From the NCBI GenBank assembly GCA_937901455.1, contig CALDIA010000075.1:1-37321 (forward strand): a stretch of 37,321 nucleotides of DNA, written 5' to 3'. The position numbers and the translations under genes were made by a program. The notes under the pieces were generated by a model. It made no database searches, was not told the DNA's origin, and worked only from the letters and a program-made list of their open reading frames with translations. This stretch comes from an uncultured Bacteroidales bacterium (GTDB lineage Bacteria; Bacteroidota; Bacteroidia; Bacteroidales; WCHB1-69). Every line of letters begins with the position of its first letter. The stretch's first letter is position 1. This document shows, in pieces, positions 30,270 through 37,321 of this stretch.

Positions 30270-32738
30270 CTATCCTCTAAGGCAAGCACCAGCCTCGCGT
30301 TCGTAGGCGGCAATCAGTTTATTCATCACTTTGTTGATTTCCTCGTCAGTCAAGGTCTTGTCGGCATGCTGCAAGACAAAGTTGAGGGCATACGATTTCT
30401 TGTCGGCCGCCACTTTGTCGCCTTCATATACATCAAACAAAGAGATATGTTTCACCAATTTGGAACCGTACTTGTATCCAATTTTCTCCAAGGTATCGTA
30501 CGTAACAGTCTTGTCAACCACCAATGCAAGATCCCTCTTCACAGCTGGATAGGTGGCAATTTTGGCGAATTCGACACCCGCGCAGGCATTTTGGACTATA
30601 GCCGGCCAATTCAGTTCTGCATAGTAAACCTGACGTTTGAGTCCAACGGCTTTCAACACGGCAGGCGATAGCAAGCCGACGGTGGCAAGGCACTCCCCTT
30701 TCATGTAATAGGACATATAGTCTGTGTACATACCTGAGGCCTCCCCCACTCTGCCCTCAAGTTGACCGGCAGGGAGATTCACCTTTGTGAAGATATTGTG
30801 GATCATATTTTTCAAATAGAACACATCCATATCAGAAGCCTTGTGGTTCCAAGAGTCCTCCCCGTCCTTACCAGTGACAAAGAGTACCAACTCTTCGCGC
30901 TCACGATAACGGGCCACGACATCATCGCCGCGTTGCGTGGCAGGATCCAACGCATAAACCTTGCCAAACTCGAACAAGCGGAGATTCATCTGCTTGTTGT
31001 TGACATTGCGCACCACATTCTCAAGACCGCCAAACAGCAAGGTCTGTCGCATCACATTCAACTCATTGCTCAACGGGTTCAGCAACTTGACCGTCTGGTC
31101 CGAAGGGATGAAGTCGTACTGCTCGGCATACTCCCCTTTTGTCAGGGAATTGTTCATCACCTCATAAAAACCGTTGTCGGCCAGATACTGCGACACCGTC
31201 ATCTGCATGGCATAGGCGACATCGCTGGTGCCACCTGAAGTGAGCTTGAAATGGATAGTGTCAGGTATTTCAATATTGTTGTAGCCATAGATACGCAATA
31301 CTTCCTCTATCAAATCGATAGGACGGGTAACATCCACCTTGTTGAGTGGAACAGTGACCACACAATAATCCTCGCTGAAAGCGTTAATCTGCATATTCAG
31401 GAGTTGGAGGATTTTGGTTACCTCATCTTTGGAAATATGCTTACCGGCAATCTGGTTTACTTGATCGTAATAGAGCGTGATACAAACTGGTTCTATCTTA
31501 TTGGGGTAAATATCGTTAATATCAGCCAGCACGTTGGCGCCGGTGAGACTCTGAATCAGGTTGGCGGCTTTTTTCAAAGCGTAAAGCGTTATGTCGGGGT
31601 CGCATCCGCGCTCATAACGGAAGGAGGCATCTGTCTTGAGGCCATGGCGTTTGGCTGTCTTACGAATAGAGACCGGATTAAAATAGGCACTCTCCAAGAA
31701 GACCTTTGTTGTCTCCCGAGTAATACCTGAATCCAGTCCGCCATACACGCCCGCGATACACATGCCCTCTTCAGCATTACAGATCATCAAGTCTTCCTCA
31801 TGCAGTTTTACCTCATTGCCGTCCAAGGTCACAAAAGGAGTCCCTGCCGGGAGGTTCTTGACAATCACCTTATTGCCCTTAATCTTGTCGGCGTCAAACG
31901 CGTGCATGGGCTGTCCCACCTCCATCATGACATATTGGGTGACGTCCACCACATTGTTTATGGGGCGTATGCCCACTGAGCGAAGTTTTGTCTGCAGCCA
32001 CTCAGGAGAATCACCCACCTTCACGTTATCCATATAGAGGGAGGAATAGCGGGGGCAGGCTTTGGTATTCTCCACAACGACGTCTATGCGGTAGTTCACG
32101 TTATTGATAGGCTTCATGTCGTGGGCTGCGGGCAGGACCAAAGGGGAGCATTCCACGCCATTCTGCACCAATGCGGCATAGAGGTCGCGAGCCACGCCCA
32201 CATGGGAGATGGCGTCGCATCGGTTGGGGGTCAAGCCAATTTCGAAGATGGTATCCGACTCCACATGGAAATATTGGGATGCAGGCGTGCCGGGCACGGC
32301 CTCGGGGGCAAGCACCATAATGCCGTCATGGGAGCTGCCAATGCCTATTTCATCCTCCGCACAGATCATGCCTTCGGAAGGTTCGCCACGAAGCTTTGAT
32401 TTCTTGATGGTGAATGACTCTTCGCCACTATAGAGTACCGTACCGATGGTAGCCACCACCACTTTCTGACCAGCCGCCACATTGGCAGCACCACATACAA
32501 TATGCAGGGGCTCCTCTTGGCCAACATTCACAGTCGTAACGTGCAGATGGTCGGAGTTGGGATGCGCCTCGCAGGTGAGCACTTCGCCAATCACCAAACC
32601 TTTCAATCCCCCACGCACCGTCTCAAAGGTTTCCATACCCTCCACTTCCAATCCGCAATTCGTCAAGTACACAGCAGTCTCTTCCGCCGACAAGTTGAAT
32701 GTCAAGAGATCTTTCAGCCATTTGTAAGAAATCTTCAT
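30270..32738 (-). CDS. pheT: Phenylalanyl-tRNA synthetase beta subunit
   Basis: The 822 residues match the full-length beta subunit. It starts MKISYKWLKDLLTF; the EMAP-like tRNA-binding domain follows (GLVIGEVLTCEAHPNSDHLH, about 47-155), then B3/4 and B5 regions (LTPNRCDAISHVGVARDLYA, HAFDADKI, TDASFRYERGCDP). The class II-like catalytic core contains LIEEVLRIYGYNNI, and the C-terminal FDX-ACB domain has ATYPAVKRDLALVVDKTVTY and ALNFVLQHADKTLTDEEINK. With PheS it forms the alpha2-beta2 enzyme that charges tRNA-Phe; pheS is not in the window. It opens the pheT, ribF-like, topA unit and has two -7-like boxes upstream. Confidence 0.96.
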   Translation of the reverse strand: MKISYKWLKDLLTFNLSAEETAVYLTNCGLEVEGMETFETVRGGLKGLVIGEVLTCEAHPNSDHLHVTTVNVGQEEPLHIVCGAANVAAGQKVVVATIGTVLYSGEESFTIKKSKLRGEPSEGMICAEDEIGIGSSHDGIMVLAPEAVPGTPASQYFHVESDTIFEIGLTPNRCDAISHVGVARDLYAALVQNGVECSPLVLPAAHDMKPINNVNYRIDVVVENTKACPRYSSLYMDNVKVGDSPEWLQTKLRSVGIRPINNVVDVTQYVMMEVGQPMHAFDADKIKGNKVIVKNLPAGTPFVTLDGNEVKLHEEDLMICNAEEGMCIAGVYGGLDSGITRETTKVFLESAYFNPVSIRKTAKRHGLKTDASFRYERGCDPDITLYALKKAANLIQSLTGANVLADINDIYPNKIEPVCITLYYDQVNQIAGKHISKDEVTKILQLLNMQINAFSEDYCVVTVPLNKVDVTRPIDLIEEVLRIYGYNNIEIPDTIHFKLTSGGTSDVAYAMQMTVSQYLADNGFYEVMNNSLTKGEYAEQYDFIPSDQTVKLLNPLSNELNVMRQTLLFGGLENVVRNVNNKQMNLRLFEFGKVYALDPATQRGDDVVARYREREELVLFVTGKDGEDSWNHKASDMDVFYLKNMIHNIFTKVNLPAGQLEGRVGEASGMYTDYMSYYMKGECLATVGLLSPAVLKAVGLKRQVYYAELNWPAIVQNACAGVEFAKIATYPAVKRDLALVVDKTVTYDTLEKIGYKYGSKLVKHISLFDVYEGDKVAADKKSYALNFVLQHADKTLTDEEINKVMNKLIAAYEREAGACLRG

Positions 32739-32770
32739 AATTCTATCTTTTTGTTTTATAATAATTTACA

Positions 32771-32778
32771 CAAAAATA
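32771..32778 (-). promoter_or_regulatory. Proximal -7-like element for pheT
   Basis: The minus strand reads TATTTTTG followed by TG, 32 nt upstream of the pheT ATG. It fits TAnnTTTG but lacks the usual C after the G. It is one of two tandem candidates. Confidence 0.45.
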
Positions 32779-32800
32779 CCCGTTTTTTTCAAACAGGCTG

Positions 32801-32808
32801 CAAATATA
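32801..32808 (-). promoter_or_regulatory. Distal -7 element for pheT
   Basis: The minus strand reads TATATTTG followed by CAGC, a good -7 element 62 nt upstream of pheT and preceded by an alternating TA tract (32805-32822). It lies in the 113-nt gap after yidD. Confidence 0.55.
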
Positions 32809-32851
32809 TAATATATATAATAATGTTGTGAGGCAGAAATAAAGTTTTTTT

Positions 32852-33094
32852 TTAAGGCACGGGGTCAAAGCCACTTCCGCCCCAGGGATTACAGGACAGT
32901 ATCCGCTTGAATGTCAACCACCCGCCCTTCAGAGGGCCATGCTTCTGGATAGCCTCAATGCCATAATTGGAACAAGTAGGCGTATAGCGGCATGAGCGAC
33001 CTATCAGGGGCGACAATGTCCATTGGTAGAGCTTAATCAAGAAAATCATGATGGCTCCGACAAATGATGAAATCCACTTTAGCACTTTTCGCAT
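32852..33094 (-). CDS. yidD: Membrane protein insertion efficiency factor YidD
   Basis: The 80 residues match the family size. It begins with an amphipathic or membrane-associated helix (FVGAIMIFLIKLYQWTLSP), followed by the invariant block SCRYTPTCSNYGIEAIQKHG (residues 34-53) and the ending RILSCNPWGGSGFDPVP. YidD helps YidC insert inner-membrane proteins. It overlaps the rnpA end by 16 nt, the classic rnpA-yidD arrangement. Confidence 0.95.
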   Translation of the reverse strand: MRKVLKWISSFVGAIMIFLIKLYQWTLSPLIGRSCRYTPTCSNYGIEAIQKHGPLKGGWLTFKRILSCNPWGGSGFDPVP

Positions 33095-33474
33095 AATTTG
33101 GCCTGTATTTTATGTTGTATGGTTTCCACTGCGTGGCACATTTCCTGATAAGTGACTGTTTCGGTTGCGACATATACCCAACACATATCCACAACATGGT
33201 CATCCTCGGAGAAGAGCATCTGTCTGTGCGTACGGTAAGCCTCTCGCATCAAACGCTTCAGCCGGTTACGGTCCACCGCCTTGCGGAATCGTTTCTTAGG
33301 CACCACGACCGCCAAACGGGAGACACGCTGCGTCATGGCTTCCCGAACCTGAAAGTAGCACTTCAACGGATAGACATACACTGAATTCCTGCCCTTCACT
33401 ATCTGCTGGATCTGTAGCGAAGACTTGATGCGGGCAGCGTTTGGAAACGATGCCTTAGCGCCTGCGGGTGGCAT
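33079..33474 (-). CDS. rnpA: Ribonuclease P protein component
   Basis: The 131-residue protein binds the catalytic RNase P RNA for 5' maturation of tRNAs. The N-terminus contains the family FPNAARIKSS block, followed by RLAVVVPKKRFRKAVDRNRL with KRLMREAYR, the RNR signature that contacts the RNA. It ends with a Cys/Lys-rich tail, KIQAKLCEKC. The first 20 nt overlap the end of hemD, and the last 16 nt overlap yidD. In many bacteria rnpA is next to rpmH and dnaA; here it sits with hemD, an arrangement also known in Bacteroidetes. Confidence 0.95.
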   Translation of the reverse strand: MPPAGAKASFPNAARIKSSLQIQQIVKGRNSVYVYPLKCYFQVREAMTQRVSRLAVVVPKKRFRKAVDRNRLKRLMREAYRTHRQMLFSEDDHVVDMCWVYVATETVTYQEMCHAVETIQHKIQAKLCEKC

Positions 33475-34219
33475 TGTCTTTCAGATATGCATCCATAGCG
33501 TCCGTTATGGACGGATACTCAGGAGTGGGCGCCACAACCTGTGCCGTCAGCCCCTCCTCTTCCAATGCGGCCACTACGGAATGGCCCAAAGCAGCAAACA
33601 CTACATCGCCTTGCTCAAAGTCAGGATAGTTCTCTTTCAAAGAGTGCACACCGTTAGGGCTGAACAACACGATCATATCGAATTTGCTGATATCCACATC
33701 TTCCTTCAGATTGGCCGTCAGCGTCTCAAATACCGCTGCCTCGTGATACTTAATCTCTTTCTCTTGCAAAAAGGCAATCAATTCCTTGTTGGCACCCGAC
33801 TGGCCACATGGCACCAGCATATTCAACTCCTTGTTCCGCAACAATATCTCTTGAAAATTGTTCAGGGAAGAATCTTTCGAAAAGAATATCTTACGCTTGC
33901 GAAATTGAATATATTTCTGAAGATATACAGCCACGGCTTCGGTTGAACAAAAATACTTCATCGTCTCTGGCATCACTACACGCATCTCTTTGCATAACTC
34001 GAAAAAATTGTCGATCGTATTTTTGCTGGAAAAGATAATGGCTTGATGATCTAAAATGCTAACCTTCGTCTTTCTGAAGTCGATAGCAGAAACATGCTGT
34101 ATCCGGAAGAATTTATAAAACTCCATGTTGATACTATACTTTCTCTTCAAATCACCATACGGAGATTTTTCGATATCCACAGGAGCATTTTGTGAAATCA
34201 GAATGTTTTTAATCTTCAT
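33455..34219 (-). CDS. hemD: Uroporphyrinogen-III synthase family protein
   Basis: The 254 residues match the HemD fold with its two alternating domains: KNILISQNAPVD at the start, IIFSSKNTIDNFFELC, FCSTEAVAVYLQKY, LVPCGQSGANKELIAFLQEK, EAAVFETLTANL, DMIVLFSPNGVHSLKENY, and FAALGHSVVAALEEEGL near the end. The enzyme cyclises hydroxymethylbilane to uroporphyrinogen III, in the cytosol. Sequence conservation in this family is low, so the call rests on the pattern of S-K/P-N and G-x-x-V/T-A motifs and on context. No other haem gene is nearby, and activity or need for it is unproven. It overlaps rnpA by 20 nt and follows DUF4271 after 26 nt. Confidence 0.87.
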   Translation of the reverse strand: MKIKNILISQNAPVDIEKSPYGDLKRKYSINMEFYKFFRIQHVSAIDFRKTKVSILDHQAIIFSSKNTIDNFFELCKEMRVVMPETMKYFCSTEAVAVYLQKYIQFRKRKIFFSKDSSLNNFQEILLRNKELNMLVPCGQSGANKELIAFLQEKEIKYHEAAVFETLTANLKEDVDISKFDMIVLFSPNGVHSLKENYPDFEQGDVVFAALGHSVVAALEEEGLTAQVVAPTPEYPSITDAMDAYLKDNATRRR

Positions 34220-34245
34220 TTTATTCTACTATAAATGACTTATTT

Positions 34246-34950
34246 TTAGAGTGTTGATACAAATTTCACCAGAATAAGATATGGTAAAATTTCAAGGGTG
34301 CAAAAATAGACAAAAAAATGAAACAAATTAAAATCTTTCGGATTAATTTTACACAAATTGTAAAAATATACAATTGTAAATATAAATAAAACAATAAGAT
34401 AGATAGAAACAACACATTTTATTCCTGCAAAGATAAACAATAGCAGGGCCACATATAAAACGATGGCCATCACTGAAATAAATATAAACTTGTGCAGATG
34501 GATGGCATACTTTTCCTTAGAGTGGTCAAAGAGTTTGATATAGAAATTATAGAACAACATTTTGAGCAGATAAATGAGAAACAGGCCAACGGATGCCATC
34601 AGAAAGCAGCCAATGAATGAGAATCGTTCCACGAGGGATGGCGCATAGAAATCGGCAAGGGTGGTGAGCCCCAGTCCGTACGTCAGCATGTCGAAAAGCA
34701 GCAGAAAACGATAGGAGCGCTGTTCCATCATCTTGCCTTCGCGTAGAATCAGCGAGTAATGGCGGGGCACTACCAGTGCCTTCATCAACTGGGAAATCTT
34801 GCCTCGCGATGTAGCCACGATAGCTGCAAAGAGGACCAACAGAAAAAGCATAACTCCCACATTCCAATTGTTTGGCTGGAGCACAACGGCATCGTCAAAT
34901 GCGGAAAATGAGAGATGATTGGGTTGGAATATTTCAGCCAGAAGTGTCAC
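34246..34950 (-). CDS. DUF4271 family multi-pass membrane protein
   Basis: The protein is rich in membrane helices: VGVMLFLLVLFAAIVATS, FLLLFDMLTYGLGLTTLA, FIGCFLMASVGLFLIYLLKM, FIFISVMAIVLYVALLLFIF and IVLFIFTIVYFYNLC, plus a last one near the C-terminus. The soluble part after the first helix includes RHYSLILREGKMMEQRSY, which resembles DUF4271 proteins found upstream of hemD in Bacteroidetes. Function is unknown. I see no good ATG. GTG 34948-34950 overlaps the preceding stop as TAGTG and gives 234 residues; a GTG at 34975-34977 gives 243 and overlaps more. I prefer the coupled one. Confidence 0.78.
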   Translation of the reverse strand: MTLLAEIFQPNHLSFSAFDDAVVLQPNNWNVGVMLFLLVLFAAIVATSRGKISQLMKALVVPRHYSLILREGKMMEQRSYRFLLLFDMLTYGLGLTTLADFYAPSLVERFSFIGCFLMASVGLFLIYLLKMLFYNFYIKLFDHSKEKYAIHLHKFIFISVMAIVLYVALLLFIFAGIKCVVSIYLIVLFIFTIVYFYNLCKINPKDFNLFHFFVYFCTLEILPYLILVKFVSTL

Positions 34951-35663
34951 TACTTGACTAACAGCTTCTTGGTGCACAACATTTTGCCATCACATTCCAC
35001 ACCGTAGAAATAGATACCGGCGGTCAGGGATGAAAGGTCCAGCACACTCTTGCCGGAGGCATTGACATGAGCGGAGCACACCGTCATTCCCGTCAGATTC
35101 TTGACCACAAGGCGGGCGGTGGCATTGTCGGGCACTGGATATTCCACCGTCACCGATGTGGTAGCCGGATTGGGATAGGCGGTCAACATGTTGTTGCCGA
35201 CATTGTCGCGCACACCCGTAGGGGTATAATAATTGATAACCACCGTAGCCACATCGTTGGGGTCGTCGCTATTGGTAAAGGTATAGCGCACAGCATGAGT
35301 CCCTGGCACATCATGGGTAAATGTGGAGTGAAAAACATTTTCCTCGTCTTCCAGCCCCCAGGAAACACCCGTTGCCAACATCAACTCCATTGAAGTATTG
35401 CCTGTATAACAAGTTCCACCCACACAAAAAGTGACTAAACTCGCATCCAAGCCTGTGAGTATCTCCTTTTGCACCCTGAAAAAGACATCCGTACTAGTAT
35501 GGTTGGATAACTCGATATAAGTATTGGAAGACACGCCTTGTGGTGACGTAACATCTATCTGAGCGCCACTTTCCAGCACTGTATTGTTATATGTCAATGT
35601 AATAGATTGTGCACCAAGAGAATACACAACAAAACAACTCAAAATGATAAAAAATCTTTTCAT
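34950..35663 (-). CDS. Small secreted protein with T9SS type A sorting domain
   Basis: The 237 residues begin with a signal peptide (MKRFFIILSCFVVYSLGAQ). A beta-rich domain of about 120 residues follows (SITLTYNNTVLESGAQIDVT, TYIELSNHTSTDVFFRVQKE, CVGGTCYTG). The last 75 residues are a type A sorting domain: AYPNPATTSVTVEYPV, KNLTGMTVCSAHV, LDLSSLTAGIYFYGVE and a Lys-rich LLVK end, which guides export through the type IX pore and anchoring at the surface. The N-terminal domain has two Cys (about 81 and 86), possibly a disulfide, and matches no enzyme I know. It heads the DUF4271-hemD-rnpA-yidD unit and has its own -7 element. Confidence 0.9.
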   Translation of the reverse strand: MKRFFIILSCFVVYSLGAQSITLTYNNTVLESGAQIDVTSPQGVSSNTYIELSNHTSTDVFFRVQKEILTGLDASLVTFCVGGTCYTGNTSMELMLATGVSWGLEDEENVFHSTFTHDVPGTHAVRYTFTNSDDPNDVATVVINYYTPTGVRDNVGNNMLTAYPNPATTSVTVEYPVPDNATARLVVKNLTGMTVCSAHVNASGKSVLDLSSLTAGIYFYGVECDGKMLCTKKLLVK

Positions 35664-35688
35664 AATCTGCTTCTAATATTTGAGGCTA

Positions 35689-35696
35689 CAAAAATA
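35689..35696 (-). promoter_or_regulatory. -7 promoter element for the T9SS type A/hemD/rnpA/yidD unit
   Basis: The minus strand reads TATTTTTG followed by TAGCC, matching TAnnTTTG, 25 nt upstream of the ATG. The upstream region is AT-rich; no convincing -33 TTG was found. Confidence 0.6.
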
Positions 35697-35743
35697 CAAA
35701 ATTATTGATAAAAACGCCGAAAGAAATATTTTTTCAGAAGAAA

Positions 35744-36448
35744 TCAACGAGAGGACGCAATGTTATCAAACAGTGTATCGAAGGGGGGTGCCTCAATACA
35801 TAGTTCCACTTTCTTGATCGGGTGGATAAATCGCAGGCTACGGGCGTGAAGGCTGATGCTGCCGTCATCGTTGGAGCGGCGCGCCCCGTATTTCAGGTCG
35901 CCTTTGATAGGGCAGCCGATAGCCGACAACTGGGCGCGGATCTGGTGATGGCGTCCTGTATGTAACAACACTTCTATCAAGGTGTAATGTTCGCCGACCG
36001 CAAGCGTTTGGTACGACAGTTCAGCGCGCTGCCAGCCCTCCTTGGCGTTGACCGACACAATGGCCTTATTGTTACGTTCATTCTTGAGCAGGTAATGCAC
36101 CAGTGTGCCCGACTCCTTGGCAGGAGCGTGTTCCACCAAGGCCCAGTACACTTTCTCAATATTCCTGTCTTTCACTATGGCATTCATGCGGGCAAGGGCC
36201 TTTGATGTTTTGGCAAAAGCCACCGCCCCGCTTACCGGCCGGTCAATGCGATGCACCAGGCCGCAGAACACATTACCGGGTTTGGCAGCACTTATTTTAA
36301 TATAGGTACGAACCTTCTCCAGCAGGGGCTCGTCGCCCGTCTGGTCGCCTTGCACAATCTCCCCCGGCCGCTTGTTGACGACCAGCAAATGGTTGTCCTC
36401 GTACAGGATACGACCAAACAGGTCGGCATCAATACTGTTCTGACTCAT
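35744..36448 (-). CDS. RluA-family RNA pseudouridine synthase
   Basis: The 234-residue protein has no S4 domain. Motif I is ILYEDNHLLVVNKRPGEIVQ, the catalytic motif HRIDRPVSGAVAFAKT carries Asp69, followed by KVYWALVE, then HTGRHHQIRAQLSAIGCPI with GDLKYGA (motif III). Enzymes of this group convert uridine to pseudouridine in rRNA or tRNA. The short length and lack of S4 resemble RluA/TruC-type enzymes, but which site it modifies cannot be told from sequence. The start overlaps the panB end by 20 nt, so the two are probably co-translated. Its stop is 80 nt from the next gene. Confidence 0.92.
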   Translation of the reverse strand: MSQNSIDADLFGRILYEDNHLLVVNKRPGEIVQGDQTGDEPLLEKVRTYIKISAAKPGNVFCGLVHRIDRPVSGAVAFAKTSKALARMNAIVKDRNIEKVYWALVEHAPAKESGTLVHYLLKNERNNKAIVSVNAKEGWQRAELSYQTLAVGEHYTLIEVLLHTGRHHQIRAQLSAIGCPIKGDLKYGARRSNDDGSISLHARSLRFIHPIKKVELCIEAPPFDTLFDNIASSR

Positions 36449-37250
36449 TCGGGAAATTGTGGTTTTTCACATCATCGATATAATGCTCAATAGCGCCTAC
36501 AATTTCTTCGCTCAGATTAAGGTACCGGCGGAGATAGCGGGGGGAGAACTGCTGGGTGATCCCCATCATATCATGAAACACAAGCACCTGTCCGCTGGTT
36601 GCCATGCCGGCCCCTATACCGATCGTGGGAATATGCAGTGATCCGGTCACTTTGGCGGCGAGTGTTGCCGGAATTTTTTCCAGTACCAAGGAAAAGCAGC
36701 CATGTTCTTCCAATAGTTTGGCATTCTCCATCAGCACGGCGGCCTCTTCCTCGGAAGTGGCGCGCACTGCATAGGTGCCGAATTTGTTAATAGACTGTGG
36801 GGTAAGGCCAAGATGCCCCATCACCGGGATGCCAGCACTCAAAATCCTGTCAATCGACTCTATCACTTCTGCGCCACCCTCCAACTTGATGGCGTCGGCG
36901 CCCGACTCTTTCATAATGCGAATAGCGGAGGCCAATGCCTGCTTGGAGTTACCCTGGTAGGTTCCGAAAGGCAGATCCACCACCACCAGTGCGCGGTTCA
37001 CGGCACGCACCACGGAGGAAGCATGGTATATCATCTCATCCAGCGTAATCGGAAGGGTGGTCTTATAGCCAGCCATCACATTGGCCGCAGAATCGCCTAC
37101 CAGAACAACGTCAATCTTAGCCATATCCAGCAAGATGGCCGTAGAGTAATCATAAGCCGTCAACATGGCAATGGGTTCATTGGCATTACGCATTTTCTGC
37201 AGCGTATTTGTGGTTATTTTCTGTACATTTTCTGTTAAATATTGAGCCAT
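36429..37250 (-). CDS. panB: 3-methyl-2-oxobutanoate hydroxymethyltransferase
   Basis: PanB transfers a hydroxymethyl group from methylenetetrahydrofolate to 2-oxoisovalerate, the first step of pantothenate synthesis. The 273 residues fit the family. The blocks MLTAYDYSTAILLDMAKIDV, VLVGDSAANVMAGYKTTLPI (metal-binding Asp), VVVDLPFGTYQGN, ADAIKLEGG, PVMGHLGLTPQSINKFG and LVLEKIP are intact. TIGIGAGMATSGQVLVFHDM closes the barrel. It has a clear promoter at 37272-37279 and is followed by the pseudouridine synthase gene. No other pan gene is in the window. Confidence 0.96.
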   Translation of the reverse strand: MAQYLTENVQKITTNTLQKMRNANEPIAMLTAYDYSTAILLDMAKIDVVLVGDSAANVMAGYKTTLPITLDEMIYHASSVVRAVNRALVVVDLPFGTYQGNSKQALASAIRIMKESGADAIKLEGGAEVIESIDRILSAGIPVMGHLGLTPQSINKFGTYAVRATSEEEAAVLMENAKLLEEHGCFSLVLEKIPATLAAKVTGSLHIPTIGIGAGMATSGQVLVFHDMMGITQQFSPRYLRRYLNLSEEIVGAIEHYIDDVKNHNFPNESEQY

Positions 37251-37271
37251 AGTTCCTTAAATTTTAAGGCG

Positions 37272-37279
37272 CAAAAATA
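37272..37279 (-). promoter_or_regulatory. -7 promoter element for panB
   Basis: The minus strand reads TATTTTTG followed by CGCC, a perfect element 21 nt upstream of the panB ATG. It is divergent from the plus-strand element at the right edge. Confidence 0.72.
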
Positions 37280-37312
37280 ATAAAATAATGTATTGGAAAC
37301 GAGGAAAAATCG

Positions 37313-37320
37313 TATTTTTG
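37313..37320 (+). promoter_or_regulatory. -7 promoter element for a gene beyond the right edge
   Basis: TATTTTTG followed by C at the last base of the window fits TAnnTTTG. A TTG lies at 37293-37295, with 17 nt between them. It points to a plus-strand gene divergent from panB, outside the window. Confidence 0.5.
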
Positions 37321-37321
37321 C

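Noticed and set aside
32805..32822. TA-rich tract upstream of pheT as a repeat or origin element
   Set aside because: It is short, lacks DnaA-box-like sequences and is best explained as the AT-rich part of the pheT promoter region.

Overview
The window looks like a chromosomal segment from an anaerobic member of the Bacteroidetes, most likely Bacteroidales. Three things point there. Nearly every transcription unit is preceded by the Bacteroidetes -7 element TAnnTTTG, usually as TATCTTTGC or TATTTTTGC. There are two proteins with type IX secretion (T9SS) sorting domains, one type A and one type B. Several families are typical of this phylum: DUF5686, DUF3078, DUF4271, a 288-residue primary sigma factor and a C69 dipeptidase. 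I see no insertion sequence, phage, CRISPR array, tRNA or rRNA gene. The segment is mainly conserved housekeeping genes.

Layout. 1-1843 (-): start of an efflux/secretion operon, a TolC-like channel followed by an HlyD-type adaptor that runs off the left edge. 2214-6186 (+): tcdA, a small two-helix membrane protein, and a DUF5686 outer-membrane protein cut by one in-frame amber codon. 6457-8157 (+): secreted C69 dipeptidase, convergent with a Pif1/RecD-like helicase with a C-terminal helix-turn-helix (8154-10406, -). 10572-11915 (+): glutamate dehydrogenase, ending at a perfect bidirectional terminator. 11982-14168 (-): a three-gene unit of DRTGG protein, RsbW-like ATPase and [FeFe]-hydrogenase-like iron-sulfur protein. 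14267-17307 (+): TPR protein, DedA protein and aroE. 17311-20241 (-): large T9SS type B surface protein. 20348-21052 (+): NrtR-like Nudix protein.

From 21054 to 37250 every gene is on the minus strand. Read in transcription order they are panB and an RluA-type pseudouridine synthase; then a T9SS type A protein, DUF4271, hemD, rnpA and yidD; then pheT, a kinase-less ribF-like gene, topA, a degenerate ureohydrolase and DUF3078; then rpoD, asnS and rpoN. Many neighbours overlap or nearly touch (ATGA at ribF/topA, TAGTG at the T9SS gene/DUF4271, 16-20 nt overlaps at hemD/rnpA/yidD and panB/pseudouridine synthase), which implies co-transcription and translational coupling.

The most interesting points are: the DRTGG/RsbW/[FeFe]-like unit with no catalytic hydrogenase beside it, in which the protein keeps the four cluster cysteines but has lost the proton-relay cysteine; the nonsense codon that removes the C-terminal strands of the DUF5686 barrel; the ureohydrolase that has lost several metal ligands; the FAD-synthetase-only RibF homologue; and a hairpin just upstream of the rpoN start inside a unit carrying both sigma-70 and sigma-54 genes. 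I found no clearly new defence or mobile system.
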